A stretch of 64,000 bases of DNA from Excoecaria cochinchinensis (taxonomy: Eukaryota > Streptophyta > Magnoliopsida > Malpighiales > Euphorbiaceae): the NCBI GenBank assembly GCA_947683425.1, contig CANTUQ010000159.1, positions 5,966,001-6,030,000 of the forward strand. The letters are read 5' to 3'. The notes below the pieces were generated by a model. The model was not told the DNA's origin. It did no database searches and was given only the letters and a program-made list of their open reading frames with translations. The translations under genes and the position numbers were made by a program. Positions 35,585-45,845 of the stretch are shown here, in pieces; positions within the stretch are counted from its first letter, which is position 1; each line of letters opens with the position of its first letter.

Positions 35585-37423
35585 TCACTGATCTGGTGGT
35601 GGTGGTGGAAACTGTGCATCAAACCGCGCAGCCAAAGATGACAAGCCCAATAGCACCTGATCCATCTGAGACTGGAGCTCAGCTTGAGATGCGGAAATGG
35701 TGTCCATTCGCTCCATGATGGCATCATATTGTGCGGTGGAAAATTGTTGGGGCTCTTGTGTAGGAGGGATCGGTGCCTCAGGGTCATCCTCATGCTCATG
35801 AGGTAAACCGCCTAAACCCCGCTCGACTCCGTGTAAATACTCCTCACGAGTTGACAACCGATAACCATTCGCTGTTGTTGGATCTTTTACTATGACTTTT
35901 ATATTCCTCAGCATTTTATCATCAATTACAGGAATGGAAGATAAAACCTTGTACTTGCCCAATGGATTGTTAACCCACTTGGCTAGCAGTGTGACGAATC
36001 CCCCCAGTGCTATTTTTTTCACTTTCTTTGGATGCCATTGCATCTCCTCCAATTTATGCCAAAAATGAGTAGCGCCATTTATTCTAACACCCCGAACCAT
36101 GCAAGCAAGGAACAAAGGTTCGGGTAAGTTTACCTGACCCGCCAAATCTACATGGCTGAGGAGAGAAAGTGAGAAAAATCTATAGAGGATGTGCAGAACA
36201 TGGTCGTCCAAATGGTGGGACTTCGTCTTGCCCGAGACATACGTGGTAGCTGTAGCCGTGTCTCTAATAGTGGCCCAAGCAGCATCCTTTTCATAATCCT
36301 CAAAACAGTCGGGTGCAAGGTGTTGAAAACCAAGATATTCGGAAAATTGATGAAAAGTAAGATTGTAAGATGTTCCATCCAACCAAAAAGACACCGTACC
36401 TGGGTCTCGGGCAAGGTCGCGTCTCGGTCGATAGGTGACGGTTGACGCAAAATCCCGTGTCAATTGCGGATATACCTTCTCTTGGGTTGAGAAAACCCTC
36501 TCCCAACCGATGTTGGCTATGAATTGTTGAATTTGATTTCTGATACCGAGCTTCTGCAACAGATCAAAATCCAAATATGTCATAGGGACATAGGAGCACT
36601 TGGAGAATAAAGCATATACATATTTCTTTGGTCCCGGTACCCACTTAGGGACCTTCGAAATATCTACCGATTGTTGGCTCGGGGGTGGGCTGATGGAGCT
36701 GGAAGCAAGAGCAGTGCTTTTTTGTTTTAGAGCCACTGTAAAAAAAAACAATTGCCCACGATCAATATCAAATAAATGTAGACAACAATGCTGCAAATTT
36801 ACTCATCAAGAAACAATCCATTCTACCCAAACCTATGCATCCTCCAAATGAGCTTGATTTTAACAAAGTGATATCAACTCATAATTAGGTTTAGAGTGTG
36901 CAATGACAACCTTAAAGCACAGTTAAACATAAGGGTAAATAAAACTCTGCATTTCAACAAGTTAAAAATTGCAGATTCTGGAAAATCAGTGCATAGAGAC
37001 ATTTTATCAAGCACTTGGTGAGCAAGCATTTAAATGCACTATAATTGAAAACCAATGGCACTAACAACCCACCAAATTGGCAATTAACAACAATACAATG
37101 TATAACAAATAGTTTAAGATCAATAAAATTCAAGTCCAATCCCAAATTTGAGTAAAATCATCATCCCAAATTGTGCACCATTTACGCCCTAAATTCCTAC
37201 TTCCCACTCAGTCACGTTCAGAAGTAAGGATCAAAATTAAGAATAACAGTAAGAATTAAGAGGATTCACATCAACATTTCAAAGCAATAACAGAGAACAT
37301 CATGAAATTTTCAGACAAAGCAACCAAGAAAAGCATGGCAAGGGAGAACGAATAAGAACAGGGGACGAGAGGGGGAGAAAAACAAATTAAAATTAAAGTA
37401 AAAGAAAGAGGAAATTACTTACT
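35585..37423 (-). CDS. Post-pol ORF of element C, predicted spliced (Athila ORF1-like, env position)
   Basis: The main exon on the minus strand is 36735-35585. A donor AA|GTAAGT (intron starts at 37422) and an acceptor TTTACAG (intron ends at 36736) define a 687-nt intron. Joining A|TG creates the start codon, with ACAACA|ATG|GCT as a strong plant start context; the product would be 383 aa. The protein has WVPGPKKYVYALFSKCSYVP, a G-W-E-R--F / Y--L-R-F-ST motif typical of the family annotated as Athila ORF1 or putative plant transposon protein, and a proline- and glutamine-rich C-terminus ending in PPPPPDQ. I see no signal peptide or convincing membrane segment, so a true envelope role is doubtful. 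It has no stop codons although gag-pol of the same element has several. The function is unknown. Confidence 0.7.
36736..37422 (-). other. Predicted intron splitting the start codon of the post-pol ORF
   Basis: GTAAGTAATTT at the 5' end; a long T-tract then ACAG at the 3' end. It is AT-rich with stops in all frames, as expected for a plant intron. Without splicing, the downstream frame lacks a near-5' ATG. Confidence 0.6.
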
Positions 37424-37555
37424 TGTTGTAGATTAGCCGGAATGGTAGCCTAAAAGAGATAAAAGAAACACAGAGAATGCAGAGAAGAACAAATAGTGCA
37501 CGGTGAGAGTGAATGAGGTGTGGGAAAGTGAGAAATAACAAATGGAAAACTGGGA

Positions 37556-37565
37556 TTTTAAAATA
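37556..37565 (-). promoter_or_regulatory. TATA-like box of an internal promoter in element C
   Basis: The minus strand reads TATTTTAAAA, 11 nt downstream of the six-palindrome array and followed by a ~110-nt pyrimidine-rich leader to the donor at 37423. The C LTR has the same arrangement with TATAAAAA 10 nt from its array. Confidence 0.5.
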
Positions 37566-37576
37566 TCTTTTCGCGG

Positions 37577-37976
37577 GGTCACGGTCACAATGAGTTTCAT
37601 TGTGACCGTGACATACCCAAAAATTGCAATCCAGAATTGAACCACCATGGGGTCACGGTGACAATGAGTTTCATTGTCACCGTGACATAACCCATGCTGG
37701 AAACAGAATCGAATGTTCATTATGTCACGGTCACAATGAGTTTCATTGTCACCGTGACATAACCCAAGTTGAAAACAGAATGTAACTCACTCTACCTCAC
37801 GGTGACAATGATTTTCATTGTCACCGTGACATGTGCACACCTCAAAACAGAAAGTTACTTACCCGATGGTCACGGTCACAATAAAATTCATTGTCACCGT
37901 GACATGTGCACCAACCATAATCCAGAATGTAACTTCCGTTGGTCACGGTCACAATGAATTCATTGTCACCGTGACC
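37577..37976. repeat. Six ~34-nt palindromes, 73-bp period (inside element C)
   Basis: Units begin at 37577, 37651, 37723, 37795, 37868 and 37941, so the period is 72-74 bp. The consensus GTCACGGT(C/G)ACAATGA is followed by its inverse. The palindrome and copy number match the LTR arrays, but the spacers differ, with ACAGAATG-like phrases in the opposite orientation. The array lies between integrase and the post-pol ORF, immediately upstream of the TATA-like box. Confidence 0.93.
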
Positions 37977-38193
37977 ACCTGCACACTTGCAAAATTGTAA
38001 TAAATTTCTCCAAACCTCTAGCTACAATTGTTTTGAAAATTCTCCAACAAAACATAATTTCTCTTCTGAACATAAAATTTACAAAATGAAACAAGATTAA
38101 CTTCCTAAAAAAATACCATTAAACGATAAAAAGAAACAAAGATAAGAAGTAGTTCTGCATTTAACAAGTCCGCAGCTGGACTTTTAAAAACCG

Positions 38194-41100
38194 TCAAGGA
38201 TCTGTAAGAGTGACGATCGTGGAAGCACTATCAAATGTAGATTCAAAATACGGCTTCACACGATGTCCATTCACCTTGAATTCATTCTCAAACCGCGGGT
38301 GCTTCAATGTCACCACTCCAAACTTATCAACTGCCACTACTTCATAGGGTCCCTTCCATCTCGATTTCAACTTACCAGGAAACAACCGCAGTCTACTATC
38401 ATAAAGAAGCACTCGCATTCTAGGTGTAATTTCCTTTCTGACTAGCTTTCGATCATGCCACTTCTTGGTATTATCTTTGTATCTCATGGAATGATCATAG
38501 GCCCAAAATCGATGCTTGTCTAGTTCATTTAGCTGCAAAGACCTGCACTTACCTGCATTCTCAAGGTCAAAATTCAGAAATTTGGTAGCCCAATAAGCTT
38601 TATGCTCTAATTCCACTGGGAGGTGACAGGACTTCCCATAAACCAACCTAAAAGGGGACATCCCTATCGGTGTCTTGAATGCTATCCTATAGGCCCATAG
38701 AGCATCATCTAACTTAAGGTACCAATCTTTTCTAGATGAATTGACCGTTTTTTCTAAGATGGCCTTTAACTCCCTGTTAGACACTTCAACTTGACCATTA
38801 GCCTGAGCATGATAAGGGGTTGTGACCTTATGCCTAACGCCAAATTTCTTTAATAAAGCCTTAAATTGGTGGTTCACAAAATGTTTACCACCATCGCTTA
38901 TAATGGCTCTAGGGGCTCCATACCGAGTGAATATGTTTCTCCTCAAAAATTCTAAAACAATCTTAGCATCACTAGTTCTAGTGGCTATAGCTTCGACCCA
39001 TTTACTCACATAATCCACTGCCACCAGAATATATTCAAACTCGTACGAAATCGGAAAAGGTTCCATAAAATCTATTCCCCATACATCAAATAGTTCTACC
39101 TCAAGCATGTTTGTCAGAGGCATCTCATCTCGCTTAGATATATTTCCTACCCTCTGGCATCTATCACAAGTTTTCACATAAAATTGAACATCTCTAAATA
39201 TTATAGGCCAATAAAAACCAGAAGACAAAATTTTCATTACCGTTCTATTTGGCCCATGATGTCCACCAGCTTCTCCACCGTGATAAGCTGTGATGATTGC
39301 ACCCGTCTCCTCATCTGAGTTGCAACTTCTTAAAACTTGATCAGCACATAATCAGAAAAGGTAGGGGTCATCCCAAATGTATTGTCTTGCATCAGCTCGC
39401 AGTTTCTTCTTTTGCTGCCAAGTAAAATCTTTAGGCATAAAACCTCCTGCAAGAAAATTTGCTATGTTAGCAAACCAAGGAACAGAAGTGTCACAAGCAA
39501 ATAAAGCACAAATGTGTTCATCAGGAAATAAATCTAAGATTTCCCCCTTTTCAATATGGTCATTTTCCATTCTTGACAAATGGTCTGCCACGAAGTTTTC
39601 AACGCCCTTCTTATCCTTAATTTCTAAATCGAACTCTTGCAATAGCAGCACCCAACGAATCAGCCTCAGTTTGGATTCCTTCTTGGCAAACAAATGCCTC
39701 AAGGCTGCATGGTCTGACCACACCACAACTTTTGCACCTAGCAAATATGGCCTGAACTTCTCAAACGCATACACAATTGCAAGAAGTTCTTTCTCTGTGG
39801 TGGTGTAATTAACTTGTGCTCCTGTCAAAGTGTGACTAGCATAATAAATTGCACAGAATATCTTATCCCGACGTTGTCCCAGTACCGCTCCCATTGCATA
39901 ATCACTAGCATCACACATTAGTTCAAACGGCATAGTCCAATCTGGAGATATAATCACCGGAGCTGAAATAAGCCGTTGCTTTAATGTTTCAAAAGCTAGC
40001 AAGCATTCACTATCAAAATTAAAAACAGCATCTTTCATGAGTAAATTAGACAAGGGTTTAGCAATTTTTGAAAAATCTTTAATAAAATGCCGGCAAAACC
40101 CTGCATGTCCTAAAAAACTCCTTATGCCCTTAACACTCTTTAGAGGCGGTAACTTCTCTATTATTTCAACTTTTGCCTTATCCACTTTTATCCCTCTCTC
40201 TGAAATTTTATGCCCTAACACAATGCCCTCTCTCACCATAAAATGGCATTTTTCCCAATTTAAAACTAGGTTAGTCTTTTCACACCTCCCTAGTACTAAA
40301 TCAAGATGCTGTAGACAGCTCATAAAATTAGCCCCATATATAGTGAAGTCATCCATGAATAATTCCATAAATTTCTCTATAAAATCATGGAAAATAGCCA
40401 TCATACACCGCTAAAACGTAGCCGGTGCATTACATAACCCAAAGGGCATTCTTCTATATGCAAATGTGCCATATGGGCAGGTAAAGGTCGTTTTCTCTTG
40501 ATCCTCAGAGGCTATAGGAATCTGCAAATATCCCGAATACCAATCTAAAAATCAGTAGAACCTATTACCCGCTAACCTCTCTAGCATCTGATCAATAAAC
40601 GGCAAAGGGAAATGGTCTTTTCTAGTTGCAGTATTCAACCTTCTACAATCAATACAGACTCTCCAACCCGTAACTGTACGTGTTGGAATCAGTTCATTCA
40701 GTGCATTCTTTACCACTGTCATCCCCCCTTTTTTAGGCACACACTGCACTGGGCTAACCCATTTACTATCAGAAATAGGGTAGATTATACCTGCATGAAG
40801 GAGTTTTAGTACCTCCTTCTTTACTACCTCTTGCATGGCCGGGTTGAGTCTTCTCTAAGGCTGAGCTACCGGCTTGCATTCCTCCTCCATTGGGATCATG
40901 TGTGTGCAGTAACTTGGGTCAATCCCCTGCAAATCTGAGGTTTCCCATCTAATGGCTCCCTTGTGCTTTTTCAGCACCTCTAGCAACAACTTTTCTTCAT
41001 CACCTGACAACAAAGAAGATATGATTACTGGTTTCTGATTTTTCTCTAAAAACACATATTTCAAATGAGAAGGGAGAGGTTTAAGTTCAGAATTTAAATC

Positions 41101-41907
41101 CCCCTTTTTAGGGTTAAACTCTTCATTCTGTGATTCATCCTTTCCATCTTCTATCTCCAAAATTTCTATTGCTTCTCCCCTCATCTCTTCTTCCACTTCT
41201 TCCCCCTCCACTGAATGTAACAAACACAAATTTTTTGGATCAGCTCCAACCACTTTTTCCTGCACTTCTTCCACACACTCGTCTATTACATCTACAAAAT
41301 AAACAGACTCCTCCATATCCCCAGATGGATACTTTTGAGCCTTGTTTATATACACTACCAACTCCTCATTATTGAAACGTAGGGTGACCGTTTGACCATG
41401 AACATCGATCAACGCCTTTGATGTATTTAAAAATGGCCTCCCCACTATCAGTGGCACCTTCCTATCCTCTTCCATCTCCATCACCACAAAGTCCACTGGG
41501 AAGATGAATTTCCACACCTTCACTAACAGATCTTCTATCACTCCTTTGGGCCGCCTCACTGACCTATCTGCAAGTTGGAGTCTCATTCCTGTCTCCCTGA
41601 GGTTCCCAAGATTAAGCTTCCTGCAAATAGAATAAGGCATCAAATTTATGCTGGCACCCAAATCACATAAAGCATTACCATAAAAAACTTCACCAATAGC
41701 ACAGGGTAAAGTAAAGCTATCTGGATCTTCCAATTTCTCAGGGATCTTGTTCATAATTATAGCACTGCAAATTTCTGTAAGCTGTACAGTTCCATGCCCT
41801 TCTAATTTCTTTTTATTAGAACATAATTCATTCATAAATTTAGCATAGTTAGGCATATAAACTAAAGCTTCAGCAAATGGTAAATTAATGTGCAGTTTCT
41901 TAAACAT
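38194..41907 (-). pseudogene. pol: Protease, RT, RNase H and integrase of element C (stops)
   Basis: Minus strand, all in one frame. Protease has CDLGASINLMP; the RT N-part has SPVQCVPKKGG; the RT catalytic motif is FMDD. RNase H has CDASDYAMGAVL, TTTEKELLA and WSDHAALRHL. The integrase has a zinc finger (CDRCQ), the core GIDFMEPFP, ISDGGKHF and the NGQVEVSNRE Glu, and ends at 38194. In-frame stops lie at 40855-40857 (TAG), 40552-40554 (TGA), 40411-40413 (TAG) and near 39352 (TGA). Element D retains Gln at the two TAG positions and Cys at the first TGA. Each TAG is thus one C-to-T step from a CAG codon. The Athila-type Gypsy pol cannot be made from this copy. Confidence 0.9.
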
Positions 41908-41943
41908 CTCTAGAAACCTAGCCTTGTGCTCATTTTTCTTTTC

Positions 41944-43549
41944 CTATCTAGCCACAGCAGGAAATGGCAGTCTATTAATATCAAGATCCTCTACCCTCAG
42001 ATTCACTAAACTTTTACCCTTATCACTTTTAGGAGCATTTTCATTAACTTCTACCCTAGAGTTAGAGTTACTTACCGTCCGTGTCGGCTCCTCCTTTTCT
42101 GATGATGAAGAATTTTTACCTTGGTCTTCTCTCGGTACCACTTCCTTACAACTTCTCAGTGTGATTGCTTTAGCTTCCTCTTTTGGATTCCGGTCCACAT
42201 TCGAAGGAAATGTTCCCGGTTGTCTTTGAGACATGGAATTTGCCAGCTGTCCCACTTGAGTCTCTAAATTCCTTATGGAAGCATCTTGGTTCCGGTTCCA
42301 CTGCTCTTAGGATTTCCACCTTGACTCTTGATTAGCCATGAACTGCTGCTGGCTATTTACAAACTGTTGTTGACTGTTTATGAAAGTAGCCAACACGTCT
42401 TCCAGATTTGCCTTCTTTTCTTGCACAGGTGGCCTCGGTTGGTATCCCGGTGGGTGGTATTGTTGCCCTTGGTTCTGATGAGTGTTTTGGTTGAAGGGAG
42501 GTCTAACTTGTGGTTGAGAGGATGAAGCATTTGGATTTCCATCCTTCCAAGAGAAGTTTGGATGATTTCTCCAGCCAGGATTATATGTGTTGCTGTAGGG
42601 GTCATTCCTTCTGTAATCTCCTATGGCATTTATATCTCCCATTGCCCCACTCTCTTGACCAAATTGCCCACTTTCATACCATCCACTCTCTTGAGCCACA
42701 TAAGCTATATTCTGCACTTTCAGACTACTCATCTTCTTCCTCAGGGACTCAATTTGTGCCTTCAGCATCGACACCTCATCCACAGTGTGTATCCCTTGTC
42801 TTTTTGGAACTGGCCTAGGATTAGACCATTGAGCATCATTCGCCCATTTCATATAGCAAATGAAAAGCTTCCTCTGGTAGTCTATTCATGAATGACCCTC
42901 CTGATGAAGCATCCAATAAAGATCATGTCTGTGGTGTAACCCCAGAATAAAATGTTGTCATCAAGTGGTATATGGCTATCTCATGGTTTGGACAGCTTCT
43001 CAACAGTCTTCTAAACCTTTCCCAGGCTTCATGAAATGGCTCCTCACTCATTTGACTAAAACCCAATATACTGTTACGGATGTTCGCAGTCTTTGTCGAA
43101 GGGAAGAATCTCATCAAAAATCTCTCTTGTAACTGGTCCCACGATCTAATCGACTGTCTAGGTAGCATTTGCAACCATTCACGTGCTTTTCTAATCAATA
43201 TGAAAGGGAACAACTTTAATCTTATCGAGTCAGATAACACTCCAGGAATCTGAACCGTATCACTGACCTCTAAGAATATGTCCAAGTGCTGTGTGGGATC
43301 TTCCACTTCTGAACCCGAAAACTGATTCCTCTGTACCATATTGATGATGGCTGGTTTAAGCTCAAACTGCACTCCCCTTGGCAGCACAATCGTCCGATTA
43401 TTCTCATTCCATCTTGGTACTGCATAATCCCTTATTGTCCTCTGCCTCGGGACCTCTTCTCTATAATTCCCCAGATTTTCATCTTGTGCCCTCGGCACTT
43501 GTTCATTCTCGGGAGGAACCTCACCAATAGGAGGAGGATTGTTCTCCAT
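41944..43549 (-). pseudogene. gag: gag of element C (frameshift and stops)
   Basis: The ATG at 43549 opens a 208-codon Gag part with IRDYAVPRW, LKPAIINMVQ, LFPFIL--KAREWL and the R-F--FFPS-KT core typical of Athila Gag. The frame changes between 42923 and 42853, then continues (HTVDEVSMLKAQIESL, a Gln/Pro-rich stretch) with a TAA at 42307-42309 and a TAG at 41944-41946 before the protease part. It would be the particle protein. Confidence 0.85.
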
Positions 43550-43746
43550 GTTATTTTCTCTGTTAGCTCTCCTTTATTAATGCAAAGTCCTCTCGATTTC
43601 AGGATCGTAGGGTGCTATTGGTTCCTGGCTCAATCTACTCATGCACCACAACAACTACCTGAAAAGAATAAAAAAAATAAAAATAAAATAAAATAAATAA
43701 AAAGAAAAACACATACAAATAATAATCAAAACTTAAAACAAAGCCA

Positions 43747-43765
43747 GTCCCCGGCAACGGCACCA
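43747..43765 (-). promoter_or_regulatory. Primer binding site of element C
   Basis: The minus strand reads TGGTGCCGTTGCCGGGGAC a few nt after the 5' LTR end. From memory, TGGCGCCGTTGCCGGGGA is the Athila-type PBS (tRNA-Asp); one base differs. Confidence 0.85.
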
Positions 43766-43777
43766 AAAACTTGACGC

Positions 43778-44215
43778 GACCTCAGCAAGTGTACTGAATC
43801 GGCAAGTAATATAATAGAGTATTTTCAAGACTCCGAGTTATCGTACCCAAGGGACTGAGTATGCAAGTTATGACACTTAAATGTATGCTAAAGAATTCCT
43901 AGTTATTGAATTGATTTAATTATGACCTCAGCAAGTGTACTGAATCGGCAAGTAATATAATGGAGTATTTTCAAGACTCCGAGTTATCGTACCCAAGGGA
44001 CTGAGTATGCAAGTTATGACACTTAAATGTATGCTAAAGAATTCCTAGTTGTTGAATTGATTTAATTATGACCTCAGTAAGTGTACTGAATCGGCAAGTA
44101 ATATAATGGAGTATTTTCAAGACTCTGAGTTATCGTACCCCAGGGACTGAGTATGCAAGTTATGACACTTAAATGTATGCTAAAGAATTCATAGTTGTTG
44201 AATTGATTTAATTAT
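43778..44215. repeat. Three tandem 146-bp units at the PBS end of the C 5' LTR
   Basis: GACCTCAG(C/T)AAGTGTACTGA starts at 43778, 43924 and 44070. The other LTR has one unit. The extra copies arose after insertion or during the last reverse transcription. Confidence 0.95.
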
Positions 44216-45236
44216 GACTACTAGAACAAATAAATTAATCAACTATAATGTGTTAACAAAGCAAAAACAAATTAAGATGACAGTAAAAACTAGCAAAGAT
44301 TAAAATTTATAACAAGCAAAGATCTCAATATAGAAAAGTGTTGTTCAGGTTCACTCATCCACCCCATACCCAAATATGAACAAAATTAATCTAAGAATCT
44401 TATATGAAAGAAATCGGGATAACCCTCTTAACCCAAGCGTCCCATTCCGAATCAAGCTATTCTAATTGCATAACGTCCTATCCCGGAGCAAGTCATACAA
44501 CTAGCCTAATCACGGGTCTAAAATCCTAGGTTCGGTTTGCTTTCCCATTCTGGAGCCAAACAACCCAAAACCTAATTATTTCGCTCATCACTCCAATCTT
44601 GAACCATGAAAATATGCACATCTAGATTCCCTTCCGGAGCAGTCTAAATGATACAGTAAACATAATAGAAAATCTGAGAATAAAATATTCATGGCATTCA
44701 ATTAACAAATTCAATAACCAAAAGAGATACATGAAATAATTCATTCATCAAAACTGGAAATTGAACTGAGAAAATAAATCCCATAAATTGACAATATGTA
44801 AAAGTGAAATAAACCATTCATTCATATATAAACTCAAAAATTATCTATTATTCATATCATAGGTAGGAGATTCAGAGATCCCCTAAACAACTAAAAGACT
44901 ACTCACAATCCATTACAAAATCAAAAGAATAAAGGAAAGAATAAACCCTGAAATTTATTGAGACGCAAATCCCTGTTGAATCCCACGTTCTTCAGTCTTC
45001 TTCTTCAGATCTTCAATGGAGAAATAACTAGAAATTTCGGAAAACTAAAAATAACAATCTCTGGAAATTAAACTATGTATCTAATGAAAATTACTCTCAA
45101 TTTCTAATTTAAAACTCAAGACAAGAATGAAAACTAAAGTTTAGAACAAAAGAATAATTCAGAAAATCTCAGCCGCCAAAACTAAAATCAAAAACTAACT
45201 AAAAATTTCGGAACCCTAGACAAACAGAAAAGTGCG

Positions 45237-45244
45237 TTTTTATA
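45237..45244 (-). promoter_or_regulatory. TATA box of element C 5' LTR
   Basis: The minus strand reads GACTATAAAAACGCAC. It lies 10 nt downstream (minus direction) of the palindrome at 45255. The identical box is at 19025-19018 in the other LTR. Confidence 0.75.
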
Positions 45245-45254
45245 GTCTCAGAGT

Positions 45255-45655
45255 GGTCACGGTGACAATGAAATTCATTGTTACCGTGAGGTGTTGAGAT
45301 CATTAAATTGCCTTTGCGCACAGGAGAGGGGTCACGGTGACAATGAATTTCATTGTCACCGTGAGGTCTTCAATTTTTGCTTCTGTCCAGGAAAAATTAT
45401 GTCACGGTGATAATGAACTTTGTTGTCACCGTGAGGTACGTGCTACTCTGATTCTGCCTTAATGATTTTCATGTCACGGTGACAATGAAATAGATTGCCA
45501 CCGTGAAATGCTTCATACTTGCATTCTGTCCAAACGTTTGCTATGTCACGGTCATAACCAATTTCATTGTGACCGTAACCCATGTGATTTCAGCTACTAT
45601 TTGCAATTCTTCTTATGTCATGGGAATAACCAATTCATTGTGACCGTGACCACTT
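45255..45655. repeat. Six palindromes, ~72-bp period (C 5' LTR)
   Basis: Starts lie near 45255, 45330, 45400, 45472, 45543 and 45616. The units nearest the TATA box are best preserved; the farthest (45616) is decayed on one arm. Confidence 0.9.
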
Positions 45656-45845
45656 GAGCAAAAATCTACAAAGGCACAAAACTTTAATCAAATAGTTATC
45701 TAACATGCATCAAAATTCCAATTTGGCTAAGATTAACAAAATTAACATAAAAGAAACATAACATGACATTAAACACAACTAAATACCCAAAAATCATATA
45801 AAAAATACTATCGAAACTGAATAGTATATTGAAGTAATCAATAGC

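Larger units (their letters stand above)
17846..45840 (-). mobile_element. Element C: Athila-type Gypsy retrotransposon, minus strand
   Basis: On the minus strand: 5' LTR (45840-43772), PBS, gag, protease, RT, RNase H, integrase (to 38194), an extra ORF after pol (37423-35585), then non-coding DNA to the 3' LTR (19621-17846). Element B is inserted in the 3' non-coding part. The target duplication is CTAGC (17841-17845) against ATAGC (45841-45845), one mismatch. The A protease frame resumes across it. The tRNA-Asp-type PBS and the post-pol ORF point to the Athila lineage. Most coding breaks are single stops in one frame, so it is younger than A but dead. Confidence 0.9.
43772..45840 (-). repeat. 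5' LTR of element C
   Basis: It is the 2,069-bp counterpart of 17846-19621, ~293 bp longer through two extra 146-bp units. It carries the TATA box (45244-45237) and a six-palindrome array. Confidence 0.9.

Noticed and set aside
35585..36796. Calling the post-pol ORF a true envelope gene
   Set aside because: I see no signal peptide, convincing transmembrane segment or cleavage site; only its position is env-like.
37577..37976. CRISPR-like look of regularly spaced repeats (also 31361-31685)
   Set aside because: This is eukaryotic retrotransposon DNA; the repeats are full palindromes with degenerate spacers, and no cas genes are present.
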